Assembly: GCF_004296405.1 (NCBI RefSeq)
Contig: NZ_PSRR01000006.1
Coordinates: 1 to 64,000, forward strand
Reading direction: 5' to 3'
Source of the DNA: Bradyrhizobium sp. Leo170
GTDB taxonomy: Bacteria; Pseudomonadota; Alphaproteobacteria; Rhizobiales; Xanthobacteraceae
Length of the DNA stretch: 64,000 nt
Shown piece by piece: positions 1 to 9,622 of the stretch; the first letter of the stretch is position 1; each line of letters starts with the position of its first letter. The notes under the pieces are model-generated. The model saw only the letters and a program-made list of their open reading frames with translations. It was not told the origin of the DNA and ran no database searches. Both the position numbers and the translations under genes were made by a program.

Positions 1-1
1 G

Positions 2-1672
2 TTCGCCCGCTTCCATGCGGCGTTCGAACGCGGTTTTGAGGCCATACGCCATGCCTATTCGCGCTGGCTTACCGAGCTCTTGAGCCATCGCCTGATCATC
101 CCGATTGGCATGGGACTTGTCTTGCTGCTGGCCGCCGTCTTGTTTCCGATGGTCGGCCGCGACTTCTTCCCGGCGATCGATGGCGGACAGATCCAGCTTC
201 ACGTCCGTGCGCCAGCCGGAACCAGGATCGAGGCGACGGAGCGCGTCTTTCAGCAGGTCGAGAACAAAATCCGCGAAATCATCCCGGCCGATCAGCGCGA
301 ATTGATCGTCGACAATATCGGGCTGCCGGCACGGCCGTATAATCTTGCCTTCAGCGATGGCTCGACCATCGGCGTCAACGACGGCGTGATCCTTGTGGCG
401 CTCAAGGAAGGCCACGCCCCGACTGCCGCCTATGTGCGCAAGCTGCGCGAGGAGTTGCCCAAGGCCTTCCCGGAGGACACGTTCTACTTCCAAGCGGCGG
501 ATATCGTGACGCAGATCCTCAATTTCGGACTGCCGGCGCAGATCGACGTCCGCTCGGTCGGCTACGACAAGGACAATAATCTGCGCGTCGCACAGGAACT
601 GCGGCAGCGTCTCGCCGATATCCCCGGCGTGGTGGATGCGCATCTGCAGCAGGAAGTGAACGCGCCCGCGTTCTATGCCGATATCGATCGCACCCGCGCA
701 GCCCAACTCGGCCTGAACGCCAACACGATCGCCACCAATCTCAATGTCAGCCTGAGTTCGTCCGAGCAGGTGCAGCCGAACTTCTGGACCGACCCCAGTT
801 CCGGCATTCCATACTACTTCGCAGTACAGACGCCCGAGAGCAGGATTTCGTCCGTCAGCGATCTCGGCAACACGCCGGTTTCGACGTCGCTGGCGTCGCT
901 GACCGACACACCCGTGCCCGGCCTGCTCAGCAACGTCGCCACGTTCAGACGCGGCAGCGTCCCGACCAACGCCAACCAGGCCAATATTCAGCCGGTCTAC
1001 GAGATCTATGCCAGCACGCAAGGCCGTGACCTCGGCAGCGTCGCGAGCCAGATCAGCCATATTGTCGGGGATCTGCAGAAGCAGCTCAAGCCCGGCAATT
1101 CGATCCAGGTGATCGGCCAGATCGACAGCATGAACAGCTCGTTCATCAATCTCGGCATCGGCCTGCTGTTTGCCGCGGTCTTTGTCTACATGCTGATGGT
1201 GGTGAACTATCAGAACTTCGGTGATCCCTTCGTCGTCATCCTGGCTTTGCCCGCGACGCTCTGCGGCATCCTCACCATGCTGTTCGTGACCGGCACGACC
1301 TTGAACGTGCCGTCGCTGATGGGAGCGATCATGGCGGTGGGGGTGGCGTCAGCCAACTCGATCCTGCTGGTGACTTTCGCCCGCGAGCAGCAGCTCGCCG
1401 GAAAGACTGCCTTCGAGGCCGCGATCGAGGCCGGGCATACCAGAATCCGGCCGGTGCTGATGACCGCGGCCGCAATGATCGTGGGCATGATCCCGATGGC
1501 GATCGGAGCCGCCGGCGAAGAGCAGAATGCCGCGCTTGCGCGCGCGGTGATCGGCGGCTTGCTGTTTGCGACGCCGACGACGTTGCTGGTGGTGCCCTAT
1601 CTGTTTGCCATGCTGCGCAAGGGTAACGACGGCAAGAAACATCATGGCGTTTTCGACGAGGTGCTGGAATGA
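2..1672 (+). CDS. RND efflux pump inner-membrane permease, C-terminal part (cut by window start)
   Basis: The reading frame is open from the first bases, so only about 556 C-terminal residues of a protein that normally has about 1,000-1,050 are present. The visible part has the second periplasmic porter loops and then the last block of membrane helices, with the typical stretches LMVVNYQNFGDPFVVILALP and IMAVGVASANSILLVTFARE. It belongs to the AcrB-like RND family, which expels drugs, solvents or metals using proton influx. The stop codon overlaps the start of the membrane fusion protein (ATGA). The permease precedes the fusion protein, the reverse of acrAB order. The substrate cannot be judged from sequence. 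Confidence 0.93.
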   Translation, partial: FARFHAAFERGFEAIRHAYSRWLTELLSHRLIIPIGMGLVLLLAAVLFPMVGRDFFPAIDGGQIQLHVRAPAGTRIEATERVFQQVENKIREIIPADQRELIVDNIGLPARPYNLAFSDGSTIGVNDGVILVALKEGHAPTAAYVRKLREELPKAFPEDTFYFQAADIVTQILNFGLPAQIDVRSVGYDKDNNLRVAQELRQRLADIPGVVDAHLQQEVNAPAFYADIDRTRAAQLGLNANTIATNLNVSLSSSEQVQPNFWTDPSSGIPYYFAVQTPESRISSVSDLGNTPVSTSLASLTDTPVPGLLSNVATFRRGSVPTNANQANIQPVYEIYASTQGRDLGSVASQISHIVGDLQKQLKPGNSIQVIGQIDSMNSSFINLGIGLLFAAVFVYMLMVVNYQNFGDPFVVILALPATLCGILTMLFVTGTTLNVPSLMGAIMAVGVASANSILLVTFAREQQLAGKTAFEAAIEAGHTRIRPVLMTAAAMIVGMIPMAIGAAGEEQNAALARAVIGGLLFATPTTLLVVPYLFAMLRKGNDGKKHHGVFDEVLE

Positions 1673-2931
1673 ATTTCAATCGGCCTTTGAAGGTTGAGCC
1701 GACGCCCGAAGTGGATCGTGAGCGCGATCCGGCGCCGGTGCGGCATGGCCGTTCGAGGCGCTGGATTGGCCGGACTGCGGGCGTGGCCCTGGGGCTGATC
1801 GGGGCGGCCGCGCTGGCGTCCGGAGCCTGGAGCCACTACGCACAGTACCGCCAGACTATGGCCACCGCCGAGCAACGTCGCGATCTCGTCCCGGGCGTTC
1901 GTGTGGCGACCGTCGAGCCCAGCGACGGGATCGACGTCGTGAACCTGCCGGCAACCACCTCGGCTTTTGCCTCGGCCAACATCTTCGCGCGCGCCAGCGG
2001 CTATATCGCCAAGCGCGAGGTTGATATCGGTGATCATGTCAAGGAAGGGCAATTGCTGGCGGAGATCGTTGCGCCGGAACTCGACCATCAAATCGCGCAG
2101 GCCGAGGCGACGCTCGGGCAGCTCAGGTCGGCGCTGCAGCAGGCGCAGGCCAACAGGGAACTGGCCAAGGTGACGTGGGACCGCGATAAGCCGCTGGTGG
2201 AGAAGGGCTGGCTCACCGCGCAGCAGGGAACGATCGACTCCCAGACGTTGAAGGCGCAGGAGGCCGCGGTCTCGGTCGCGCAGGCCAATGTGGTCGCTGA
2301 GGAAGCGCAGGTGCAAGTGTTGCATCAGCAGAAGATCTACCAGCACGTCGTTGCCCCGTTTGACGGGGTGATCACCCAGCGCAATGTCGATGTCGGCAGC
2401 CTGCTGCAGGCGGATGCGACCAGCGGCACGTTCATGTTCACGATCATGCAGAGCAATGTCATCCGTACCCAGGTGTTTGTTCCGCAGGATGCGGCGTTCG
2501 GAGTGCGTGCGGGGATCGATGCCATCGTGCACGTTCCGGAACTGCCCGACCGCACCTTCCCCGGCAAGGTGACGCGGATCGCCGATGCGCTGCAACCGGG
2601 TTCGCGAACGCTGTTGACCGAGATCGATATCCCGAACCCGGACGGTGCCCTTACGCCCGGCATCTACTGCACGATTGAACTGCGCATCCCGCGCAAGACG
2701 CCGAGCTTCAAAGTGTCTGCGGATGCGATCATCTTCAATCAAGGCGGCCTGCAGGTCGCCGTGGTCGAGAACGGGGTGGTGCACCTGCACAAGGTCAATG
2801 TCGTGCGTGACCTCGGCCAGCAAGTGGAGATCAACAGCGGTGTCAAGGCGGGCGACAGAGTGATCCTCAATCCGTCGGTCGACCTGGCCGACGGCAACCG
2901 CGTGACTCTCAGGACCCAGGCTGTTTCCTGA
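1669..2931 (+). CDS. RND efflux periplasmic membrane fusion protein (HlyD/AcrA family)
   Basis: 420 residues. An N-terminal cytoplasmic stretch is followed by one membrane anchor (about residues 34-55). Then comes a split biotinyl-lipoyl domain (ARASGYIAKREVDIGDHVKEG near the N side and VVAPFDGVITQRNVDVGSLL after the hairpin), a long alpha-helical hairpin rich in Ala and Gln (about residues 140-215), and beta-barrel and membrane-proximal domains. The length is normal for the family. The start overlaps the permease stop by four bases, so the two are translationally coupled. It links the inner-membrane pump to an outer-membrane channel. No outer-membrane factor gene follows, so that part must lie upstream or elsewhere. 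Confidence 0.93.
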   Translation: MNFNRPLKVEPTPEVDRERDPAPVRHGRSRRWIGRTAGVALGLIGAAALASGAWSHYAQYRQTMATAEQRRDLVPGVRVATVEPSDGIDVVNLPATTSAFASANIFARASGYIAKREVDIGDHVKEGQLLAEIVAPELDHQIAQAEATLGQLRSALQQAQANRELAKVTWDRDKPLVEKGWLTAQQGTIDSQTLKAQEAAVSVAQANVVAEEAQVQVLHQQKIYQHVVAPFDGVITQRNVDVGSLLQADATSGTFMFTIMQSNVIRTQVFVPQDAAFGVRAGIDAIVHVPELPDRTFPGKVTRIADALQPGSRTLLTEIDIPNPDGALTPGIYCTIELRIPRKTPSFKVSADAIIFNQGGLQVAVVENGVVHLHKVNVVRDLGQQVEINSGVKAGDRVILNPSVDLADGNRVTLRTQAVS

Positions 2932-3182
2932 TATCGCTCCACCCGGTCCGCCCGGATCGGCAGCAAAATCCCTCCCTAAAATGCAATTTAATGGCGTGGT
3001 TCCGCCGCCAAGCCTATGTTGGTTGAAGAGCGGCCCCACCGCGCTTGCCCTCCAGGGCGGTGACCAGGCGGCCGCTGAGTGGGCGCACTCCCTGACTTGA
3101 AGTGGGCTGGCGGCGTCGCCCGGTTCCTGGCGGCCCGGTTGGCAGTTGGGCCTCCGGCATGGTGGTTGTCGAGAACGGATTG

Positions 3183-3860
3183 ATGACGAAAGTGCTCTTG
3201 ATCGAAGATGACGGCGAGACCGCCGAGGAGATCACGGCCGAACTCGCCGAACGCGGGTTCGAGGTCGAATGGTCGGCCAATGGTCGAGAAGGCCTCGACA
3301 AGGCGCGCAACCTGAGGCCTGACGCCATGATTGTCGACCGCCTGTTGCCCGGAATGGATGGGCTCAGCGTGATCGAGACCTTGCGGAAGGAGCAGGTTCG
3401 CACGCCGGTGCTGGTGCTAAGTGCGCTCGGCGCGGTGGATGACCGGGTGCGGGGCCTGCGCATGGGCGGCGATGATTATCTCACCAAGCCTTTCGCAGTC
3501 GTGGAACTGATCGCGCGGATAGAGGCGCTGCTGCGCCGGCCGATGGAATCGCGCGAGACCTTGCTGCGCGTGGGGCAGCTCGAACTCGACCTGATCGAGC
3601 GTAGCGCCAAGCGCGGCGAGCGGGTGATCGATCTGTTGCCGCGCGAATTTCGCCTGCTCGAATACATGATGCGGCGCAGCGACCAGTTGCTGACGCGCGC
3701 CATGCTGCTTGAAGAAGTCTGGAACTACAAATTCGTCCCGGCGACAAACCTGGTCGACGTGCATATGGGCCGCTTGCGCCACAAGGTGGACGGGCCGGAC
3801 GAGACTCCGATGATCCAGAATGTCCGAGGTGCCGGCTTCATTCTTCGTGCGGCCTCCTGA
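3183..3860 (+). CDS. OmpR/PhoB-family response regulator
   Basis: 225 residues from ATG 3183; the frame is open upstream to 3102, but MTKVLLIEDD is the normal receiver start. The receiver domain (1-118) has the acidic pair in LLIEDD, phosphoacceptor Asp52 in MIVDRLLPGMDG and the switch Lys in YLTKPF. The C-terminal winged helix (about 128-222) has the LPREFRLLEYMMR and GAGFILRA signatures. The partner histidine kinase follows directly. Lying just after an RND pump operon suggests that the pair regulates the pump, which is inference. The 251 bp before the gene contain no other frame that looks coding. Confidence 0.92.
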   Translation: MTKVLLIEDDGETAEEITAELAERGFEVEWSANGREGLDKARNLRPDAMIVDRLLPGMDGLSVIETLRKEQVRTPVLVLSALGAVDDRVRGLRMGGDDYLTKPFAVVELIARIEALLRRPMESRETLLRVGQLELDLIERSAKRGERVIDLLPREFRLLEYMMRRSDQLLTRAMLLEEVWNYKFVPATNLVDVHMGRLRHKVDGPDETPMIQNVRGAGFILRAAS

Positions 3861-3882
3861 GATATTGCGCGGGCTCCGATCG

Positions 3883-5325
3883 ATGGCCGTTGACGTCATG
3901 CAGAGACATCCGAACGCGATGGGCCAGTGGCAATTCATTCGGTCGAACAGCTTTCGCTGGGCACTTGCGGTGGCCGGCGTCCTTGCCGTTTTCATGATCG
4001 CGCTGTTCGGTTTCATCTATGTGAAGATCGACAATTATCTGATCGAGCGGACCGACCGCATGCTCAGCCGTCAGATCGCCTTCATGGCGACGCTGCCGAT
4101 GGAGCGCCAGCTCAACGCGATCGAAGATCATCTGCGGCAGGATTCGCGCGGCGTTCAGTTTGCAGGGGTGTTTGGATCGGACGGGCGGAGGTTGGCCGGC
4201 AACATGGAGCGTCTTCCGGCCGGTCTCAAGATCGACGCCCCGGCGCAGAGCGTCACGGCGGCGAAGGTGGACCCGCCGAATCACGATCACTCAGTTCGCG
4301 CCATCGCAAAGCGCATGCCAAACGGCAACGTCCTGGTGATTGCACGCAATGTCGATGAGACCAAGGAAATCTCCCATGTCGTCGGCGAAGCGCTCGCGTT
4401 CGGATTGTTGCCGGCATTCATCATCTGTCTTCTGGCCGGTGCCTGGCTGAGCGTGCGGGCGCAGCGGCAGGTCGAGGAGGTCAACCAGCGCGTTCAGCGC
4501 ATTATCGCGGGCGATCTGCGTGAACGGCTGCCATATAGCGAGGGCAGCGAGCCGTTCTCGAAGCTCGCGGTCATCGTCAACGGCATGCTCGACGAGATGG
4601 AAACGATGATCAACGCGCTGGCCGGCGTCGGCAACGATATCGCCCACGATCTCAGGACGCCGCTGACGCGCGCAAGACTGACGCTCGAGCGCGGCCGCAC
4701 CCATGCAACGTCGCTGGAGCAGCTTCAGACGGTCGCGGACAAGGCGATCGCAGGGATCGATCAGTCGCTGACGATCATCACCGCACTGTTGCGGCTTGCC
4801 GAGATCGAGAACAGCCGGCGGTCGGCCGGCTTCGGCATCGTGCCGCTGCATGAGATGTTGCGGGAGGTCTGCGACATCTACGAGCCGATCGCGGAGAACA
4901 AGAATATCGCGCTGACTGTCCACGCCGAGCACGAGCTCAACGTACGCGGCGACCGGGACCTGTTGATCGAGGCCGTCACCAATCTCGTCGACAACGCCAT
5001 CAAGTTCACGCCGGAAGGCGGCAAGGTCGACATCGAACTGTTGCGCAACGCCAATGAAACCGTGATCCGCATTGTCGATACCGGCAGCGGGATCACGGCA
5101 GAGGAGCGCGACGCGGTGCTGCGACGGTTCTATCGGTCCGACAAGATGCGCAACACGCCTGGCGTCGGCCTCGGCCTCAATCTGGTGGCTGCGATCGTCA
5201 AGCTGCACGGCTTCCGGCTGACCATTCATCCCGGCGCGGGATGCCGCGTCGAGATCGCCTGCCCGGATCCCGAAGCGCAATCGCCGAGGGGAGGGCCGCT
5301 GCCTGTCCGTGCGACTTGCGTATAG
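3883..5325 (+). CDS. Sensor histidine kinase
   Basis: About 480 residues from ATG 3883; starts at 3820 (overlapping the regulator) or 3919 are also possible, and none has a strong ribosome site. There is a first membrane helix (about residues 27-48), a periplasmic sensor loop of about 120 residues, and a second helix (FGLLPAFIICLLAGAWLSV). These are followed by HAMP, a dimerisation/phosphoacceptor box with His in NDIAHDLRTPLTR, and an ATPase domain with the N box (TNLVDNAIKF) and G boxes (DTGSGI, GVGLGLNL). It phosphorylates the preceding regulator. The loop gives no clue to the signal. Confidence 0.9.
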   Translation: MAVDVMQRHPNAMGQWQFIRSNSFRWALAVAGVLAVFMIALFGFIYVKIDNYLIERTDRMLSRQIAFMATLPMERQLNAIEDHLRQDSRGVQFAGVFGSDGRRLAGNMERLPAGLKIDAPAQSVTAAKVDPPNHDHSVRAIAKRMPNGNVLVIARNVDETKEISHVVGEALAFGLLPAFIICLLAGAWLSVRAQRQVEEVNQRVQRIIAGDLRERLPYSEGSEPFSKLAVIVNGMLDEMETMINALAGVGNDIAHDLRTPLTRARLTLERGRTHATSLEQLQTVADKAIAGIDQSLTIITALLRLAEIENSRRSAGFGIVPLHEMLREVCDIYEPIAENKNIALTVHAEHELNVRGDRDLLIEAVTNLVDNAIKFTPEGGKVDIELLRNANETVIRIVDTGSGITAEERDAVLRRFYRSDKMRNTPGVGLGLNLVAAIVKLHGFRLTIHPGAGCRVEIACPDPEAQSPRGGPLPVRATCV

Positions 5326-5371
5326 CCTGCTTTTCCTCCGATATTGAGCGTGTCGTTTGGAGGAGCAGGCC

Positions 5372-6520
5372 ATGAGCACAGCGATACAACCCTATCGGAT
5401 ATCGGTCGGTGACGATGTGCTCGAGGATCTCAAATCAAGATTGCGCCGGACGCGGTGGCCCGAGGCCGAGCTGGTCGAAGACTGGAGCCAGGGCGCTCCG
5501 CTGAACTGGATCCAGGAGGTCTGCCGCTACTGGGCCGACGAATATGACTGGCGCAGCCGCGAAGCGCGCCTCAATCGCTTTGCGCAGTTCACGACAGAGA
5601 TCGACGGGCTCGGCATCCATTTCCTGCACGTCCGCTCGCCGCATGCGAACGCGTTGCCGCTGATCATCACCCATGGCTGGCCGGGATCGGTCGTTGAATT
5701 CCACAAGGTGATCGAACCGCTCACCGATCCGACCGCCCACGGTGGCCGTGCGGCCGACGCGTTTCACGTGATCTGTCCGTCATTGCCGGGCTTCGGCTTC
5801 TCCGCCAAGCCGCGCACAACCGGCTGGGGCGTCGATCGCATTGCCTCGGCCTGGGCCGCGCTGATGGAGCGCCTTGGCTATGCGCGATACGGCGCGCAAG
5901 GCGGTGATTGGGGCTCGGCCGTCACGACCGCGCTGGGCGCGCAAGACGCTGCGCATTGCGCGGGCATTCATATCACGCTCGCGATGGCGACGCGGCCCAA
6001 TGTCGAGGGACAGCCGACGCCGGAAGAGACGCGGGCGCTGAGCGGTATCAAATATTACGCTGACTGGGATTCCGGCTATTCCAAGCAGCAGTCGACCCGG
6101 CCGCAAACGCTCGGCTATGGGCTCACGGATTCACCGAGCGGTCAGGCCGCGTGGATCCTCGAGAAATTCTGGGCCTGGACCGACTGCGACGGGCATCCCG
6201 AGAACATCCTGTCCCGCGACGAACTGCTCGACAATGTCATGCTGTATTGGGTGCCCGCCACAGCGGCTTCCTCGGCGCGGCTCTATTGGGAAAGCTTCGG
6301 ATCGAAACGGCGAACCGTGCACAAGGTCACCGTGCCGACCGGCGTCGCCGTCTTTCCCAAGGAGATCGTCACGCCGGTTCGAAAGTGGATGGAGGCGAGC
6401 TACACCAATATCCGCCATTGGAGCGAGATGCCAAAGGGCGGTCACTTCGCCGCCTTCGAGCAGCCCGAGTTGTACGTGCGGGAGGTGCGCGAGTTTTTCC
6501 GGCCGTTGCGCGAGGAATAG
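5372..6520 (+). CDS. Epoxide hydrolase family protein
   Basis: 382 residues from ATG 5372, which follows a clear GGAGGAG ribosome site; the frame is open further up only through a TTG. It has the epoxide-hydrolase N-terminal domain (about residues 5-110), then an alpha/beta-hydrolase core. Visible are the oxyanion motif HGWPGS (101-106), nucleophile Asp179 in GGDWGS and catalytic His358 in GGHFAAFEQPE. It opens epoxides to diols with water, probably in the cytoplasm, as no signal peptide is seen. It may supply diols to the oxidative cluster downstream on the other strand, but no shared operon shows this. Confidence 0.9.
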   Translation: MSTAIQPYRISVGDDVLEDLKSRLRRTRWPEAELVEDWSQGAPLNWIQEVCRYWADEYDWRSREARLNRFAQFTTEIDGLGIHFLHVRSPHANALPLIITHGWPGSVVEFHKVIEPLTDPTAHGGRAADAFHVICPSLPGFGFSAKPRTTGWGVDRIASAWAALMERLGYARYGAQGGDWGSAVTTALGAQDAAHCAGIHITLAMATRPNVEGQPTPEETRALSGIKYYADWDSGYSKQQSTRPQTLGYGLTDSPSGQAAWILEKFWAWTDCDGHPENILSRDELLDNVMLYWVPATAASSARLYWESFGSKRRTVHKVTVPTGVAVFPKEIVTPVRKWMEASYTNIRHWSEMPKGGHFAAFEQPELYVREVREFFRPLREE

Positions 6521-7034
6521 AGGGAGTCATGACCGACCGCGACGTTTTGCAGCCGTTACTCGAGCGCACCGGTTGCTGGGTGCATTTGGCTGCAAATTAA
6601 TGGGCCCCGGTGCATTGGAGCATCGCGGGGCCCTGCATCTTCGTTTTAGCGAAGGATTCTGGTAGACACCAGGATAACTCTGGATCGTAAAGCGCGTGGC
6701 CTTTGCGCTTCCATCCGGTGGATATGTTCAGATTGTCGACGGCGCAACGCGGCTAGCAGCTGCTGTTCACCTCAACTGCGCCGAGACCTTGCCGCTGAGC
6801 AAGGTCACAGGACTGTCCCGGTGGCGTCATGCTCCTCTCCAAGAGTGGCCCGACGGACATCTGTCCGTATCCTCTGCTTGCCGCCCGACCACATGATCGG
6901 TCGGCAATCCCTGCAAGGCCGGGAGCCAAGCTCCAGCACCCCGACAGGTGCATCAACAAAATGCTGCGGCAGATATTGGAGACTGTCAAGTGAAGTCGCG
7001 GTTCCCCGAGGCGAGGGAACCATGAAGCGCAGGA
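6521..7034. other. 514-bp stretch without a convincing gene
   Basis: A tiny frame of 23 codons (ATG 6529 to TAA 6600) follows the epoxide hydrolase stop with a GGGAG motif before it, but nothing supports its expression. A strong hairpin lies at 6602-6633. From about 6650 to 7030 the composition is less GC-rich and reads open on both strands for 65-78 codons without family resemblance. It could be a decayed gene or mobile-element remnant. I could not identify it. Confidence 0.5.
6602..6633 (+). terminator. Candidate transcription terminator after the epoxide hydrolase
   Basis: An 8-bp perfect inverted repeat, GGGCCCCG (6602-6609) and CGGGGCCC (6626-6633), is separated by 16 bases. A moderately T-rich tail (TCTTCGTTTTAG) begins about seven bases later. 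The distance to the T-run makes it an imperfect rho-independent terminator. It is the only strong hairpin downstream of the gene. Confidence 0.45.
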
Positions 7035-7664
7035 TCATTTCCTATGTCGGCTGCCAAGCGCTGTTGCGATGGAGGCCGGCTCCTTGATGCGCTCGATCAG
7101 CATGTCGATGCGATCGCCGCCCCAGAACAGCTCACCATTGAACACCATGGTCGGGACGCCGAACACACCAAGTGCCTCCGCTTCCTCGATGATCCGATCG
7201 TGCTCTGCTCGCGCGGGCCCATGAACATATTCCTCGAAATCCTTCGCCCGGCCACCGATCGAGGCGATCACGCCAGCGATATCAGATAGTTCGTCGATCT
7301 CCAGATCATGGTTCCAAAACCGGCGAAAGACCGTGTCGTGATACGGCCGGAACAGCCCATGGCGCTGGGCGAATAGCATGCCGGCGCTGGAATAGAACGC
7401 GTCGTAGATCCGCCGCGGTCCCTTCATCGTCAGGCCTTGCGCGTTGGCGAAACGCCGGGCGTCCATGTAGGCGTAACGCACCTTGCGCCAGAAATGCGGG
7501 GTGCGCTCTTCCACCGTCCCCATGAATTCCGGGATCCGCAGCGTATAGGGCAGCCACTCCAGCTCGACGCCATGCTGTTCTTCGAGCTCGAACAGGCGCT
7601 TGTTGGCCACGAAGGCGTAAGGGCTCTTGTAGTCGGTGTAGATGCGTACGCGCGGCCTTTCCAT
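7035..7664 (-). CDS. 2-hydroxychromene-2-carboxylate isomerase-like (DsbA/kappa-GST family) protein
   Basis: 209 residues; the ATG at 7664 follows a strong GGGAGGG ribosome site. The thioredoxin-fold family is recognised by the N-terminal DYKSPYAFVANKRL, where Ser replaces the CxxC of DsbA as in the glutathione-dependent HCCA isomerases. The late cis-Pro motif GVFGVPTMVFNGELFWGGDR agrees. Members isomerise ring-fission products or act as glutathione transferases. It is the last gene of the minus-strand ligase, TetR, SDR, monooxygenase operon, 28 bp after the monooxygenase stop. The actual substrate is unknown. Confidence 0.85.
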   Translation of the reverse strand: MERPRVRIYTDYKSPYAFVANKRLFELEEQHGVELEWLPYTLRIPEFMGTVEERTPHFWRKVRYAYMDARRFANAQGLTMKGPRRIYDAFYSSAGMLFAQRHGLFRPYHDTVFRRFWNHDLEIDELSDIAGVIASIGGRAKDFEEYVHGPARAEHDRIIEEAEALGVFGVPTMVFNGELFWGGDRIDMLIERIKEPASIATALGSRHRK

Positions 7665-7692
7665 GCTTGGCCCTCCCTGATCGTGGTGGCGC

Positions 7693-9612
7693 TCAGGCGT
7701 CTGCACGTTTCGTTTGTCGATACTGGCTCAGATCGGGATCATGGGTCATCGCCCAATAGTCGACGAAGCGCCAGGGCATGGCCGAAAATACGCGGCCCCG
7801 GCTGTTGCGATAATAGGTCGTCATGCCCGGATGGGTCCAGATCAACTGCTCGTGTTCGGCATCGACCTTGCGGACATATTGATCATGCGCTTCCTGACTG
7901 ACATCGATGGCGGCGATGCCTTTCTCGATCATCTCGACCAGGCAAGCCGAGATGTAGCGGCTCTGGCATTCCGACTGGAAAATCACGCTGCCGCCATGCG
8001 CAGGTCCTGAGTTGGGGCCAAGCATCAAGAACAGGTTTGGGAAGTTTGGCACGGTCAAACCGAGATAGGCTGTCGGGTTGTCGTTGGCCCATACGTTCCT
8101 GAGATTGTTGCCGCCGCGCCCAGTGATGTTGAGCCGCGCCGCCATCTCCGAAACCCTGAAGCCGGTGGAGACGACGATGATATCGTGCGCGCGCTGCTTG
8201 CCATCCGCCGTGACGATGCCCTCGCGCGTAAAATGACCGACTGGGTCGGTGACCAGCTCGACGTTCGGTTTGGTCAGCGTCTTGAACCAGTTGTTGTCGA
8301 GCAGGATGCGCTTGCCATAAGGCGGATAGGTCGGCACGCATTTTTCGATCAGGTCGGGGCGATCCTTGAGCTCGGACAGGATGAAATCCGTCAGCTCCTG
8401 CCGATGCCGGTCGTTGCCCTTGTTGACGGCGCGTGCCGGATGCGGCCAGTTCGGATCCTTGCGCAGGAACGGCAGCAGGCCGTCGCCATAGCGCCAGAAC
8501 ATGTTGAAGCGGTACCACTGCACATAGAAGGGCAGGTACGCGAGCAGCCATCGCGCGCCTTCGGTGATGGGGTCGGAGTAGCCCTTGACCGGCCGCGCCC
8601 ATTGCGCGGTGCGCTGATAGACCGTGACCGACGATACGCGGTCGGCGATCGCGGGCACGAGTTGCATCGCCGTGGCCCCGGTACCGATCACAGCGACGCG
8701 CTTGCCGTCGAGATTGATATCGTCGGACCAGAGCGCCGAATGCACGGCGAGGCCCTGGAAGTTTTCCTCGCCCTTGAAGCGAGCCGGGGCTGGGTCGTTG
8801 AGCTGGCCGATGGCGCTGACCAGAGCCGTCGACTCGAAGGTCTCTTCGCCGGTCTCGGTCTTGAGAGTCGAAATCCAGCGCCGCTTGTTCTCGTCCCAGC
8901 GGGACGCAATCAGCTCGGTGTTGAGACGAACATGGCGTCGGATGCCGTGTTCGCGCACCACTTTCAAGAGATAGTCGAGCAGTTCCTGGCGCGGCGCGAA
9001 ATAGCGCGTCCACTGGTTTCGTTCGCCGAAAGAGAAGGAGTAGGAGTGGTTCGGCGTATCGACGCCGCAACCGGGATAGCGGTTGACGTACCAGGTGCCG
9101 CCGATCTCGTCCTCTTTCTCGACGATGGTGTAGGGGATGCCGAGCCGGTCCAGCGCGACGCCGAGCGCAATCGCACATACGCCGGCGCCGACGATCAGGA
9201 CGTGCTGCTCCGCGAGCTTCTCGTTCGATGGACGTTTGGCCCAGCGCGCGTCACGCGGGATGAAGCCCATTTCCTCACGCATCAGCGGTGCATATTCCGG
9301 TGCGACGTTCTCGCCGAGCGTCGCACTCATCATCTTCAGCATCAACTCGTTGCCGGGATCGGTGATGACAGGTTTCGGCTCGCCGTGCTCATAGAGCTTC
9401 AGGACTGCGGCGCGGACCTCGTCCTGGATTTCCTTCGGCACGCCGGCATCCGGATCGGGGATCAGGCGCACGTCGCGCTTGGGCTTGTACGGCGGTTCCA
9501 GCCAGCGCTCGTCGCCGGTCATGTGCACCAGCACCATCAGCAGCACGCGGATGTCGCCTTCAGCGATGGCGGAAGCCAGGTCGAGTTTCTTGCGCGGCAT
9601 TTCGATGTTCAT
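7693..9612 (-). CDS. Type I Baeyer-Villiger flavin monooxygenase
   Basis: 639 residues from ATG 9612 with an AGGA site before it. An N-terminal extension of about 130 residues precedes the FAD Rossmann motif GAGVCAIALG (142-151). The exact Baeyer-Villiger fingerprint FxGxxxHxxxW appears as FQGLAVHSALW (285-295), followed by the NADPH Rossmann motif GTGATA (310-315). Such enzymes insert oxygen beside a ketone to give an ester or lactone, using FAD, NADPH and O2. The start is 10 bp after the dehydrogenase stop, so an alcohol-to-ketone-to-ester sequence is an obvious reading. The long N-terminal extension resembles those of larger, cyclic-ketone-active members. The substrate is not deducible. 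Confidence 0.92.
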   Translation of the reverse strand: MNIEMPRKKLDLASAIAEGDIRVLLMVLVHMTGDERWLEPPYKPKRDVRLIPDPDAGVPKEIQDEVRAAVLKLYEHGEPKPVITDPGNELMLKMMSATLGENVAPEYAPLMREEMGFIPRDARWAKRPSNEKLAEQHVLIVGAGVCAIALGVALDRLGIPYTIVEKEDEIGGTWYVNRYPGCGVDTPNHSYSFSFGERNQWTRYFAPRQELLDYLLKVVREHGIRRHVRLNTELIASRWDENKRRWISTLKTETGEETFESTALVSAIGQLNDPAPARFKGEENFQGLAVHSALWSDDINLDGKRVAVIGTGATAMQLVPAIADRVSSVTVYQRTAQWARPVKGYSDPITEGARWLLAYLPFYVQWYRFNMFWRYGDGLLPFLRKDPNWPHPARAVNKGNDRHRQELTDFILSELKDRPDLIEKCVPTYPPYGKRILLDNNWFKTLTKPNVELVTDPVGHFTREGIVTADGKQRAHDIIVVSTGFRVSEMAARLNITGRGGNNLRNVWANDNPTAYLGLTVPNFPNLFLMLGPNSGPAHGGSVIFQSECQSRYISACLVEMIEKGIAAIDVSQEAHDQYVRKVDAEHEQLIWTHPGMTTYYRNSRGRVFSAMPWRFVDYWAMTHDPDLSQYRQTKRADA

Positions 9613-9622
9613 GCTCTTGTCC

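Noticed and set aside
1642-3039. 465-codon open frame on the minus strand
   Set aside because: It lies wholly opposite the membrane fusion protein gene, has a His/Arg/Asp-rich translation with no domain, and is a GC-rich shadow frame.
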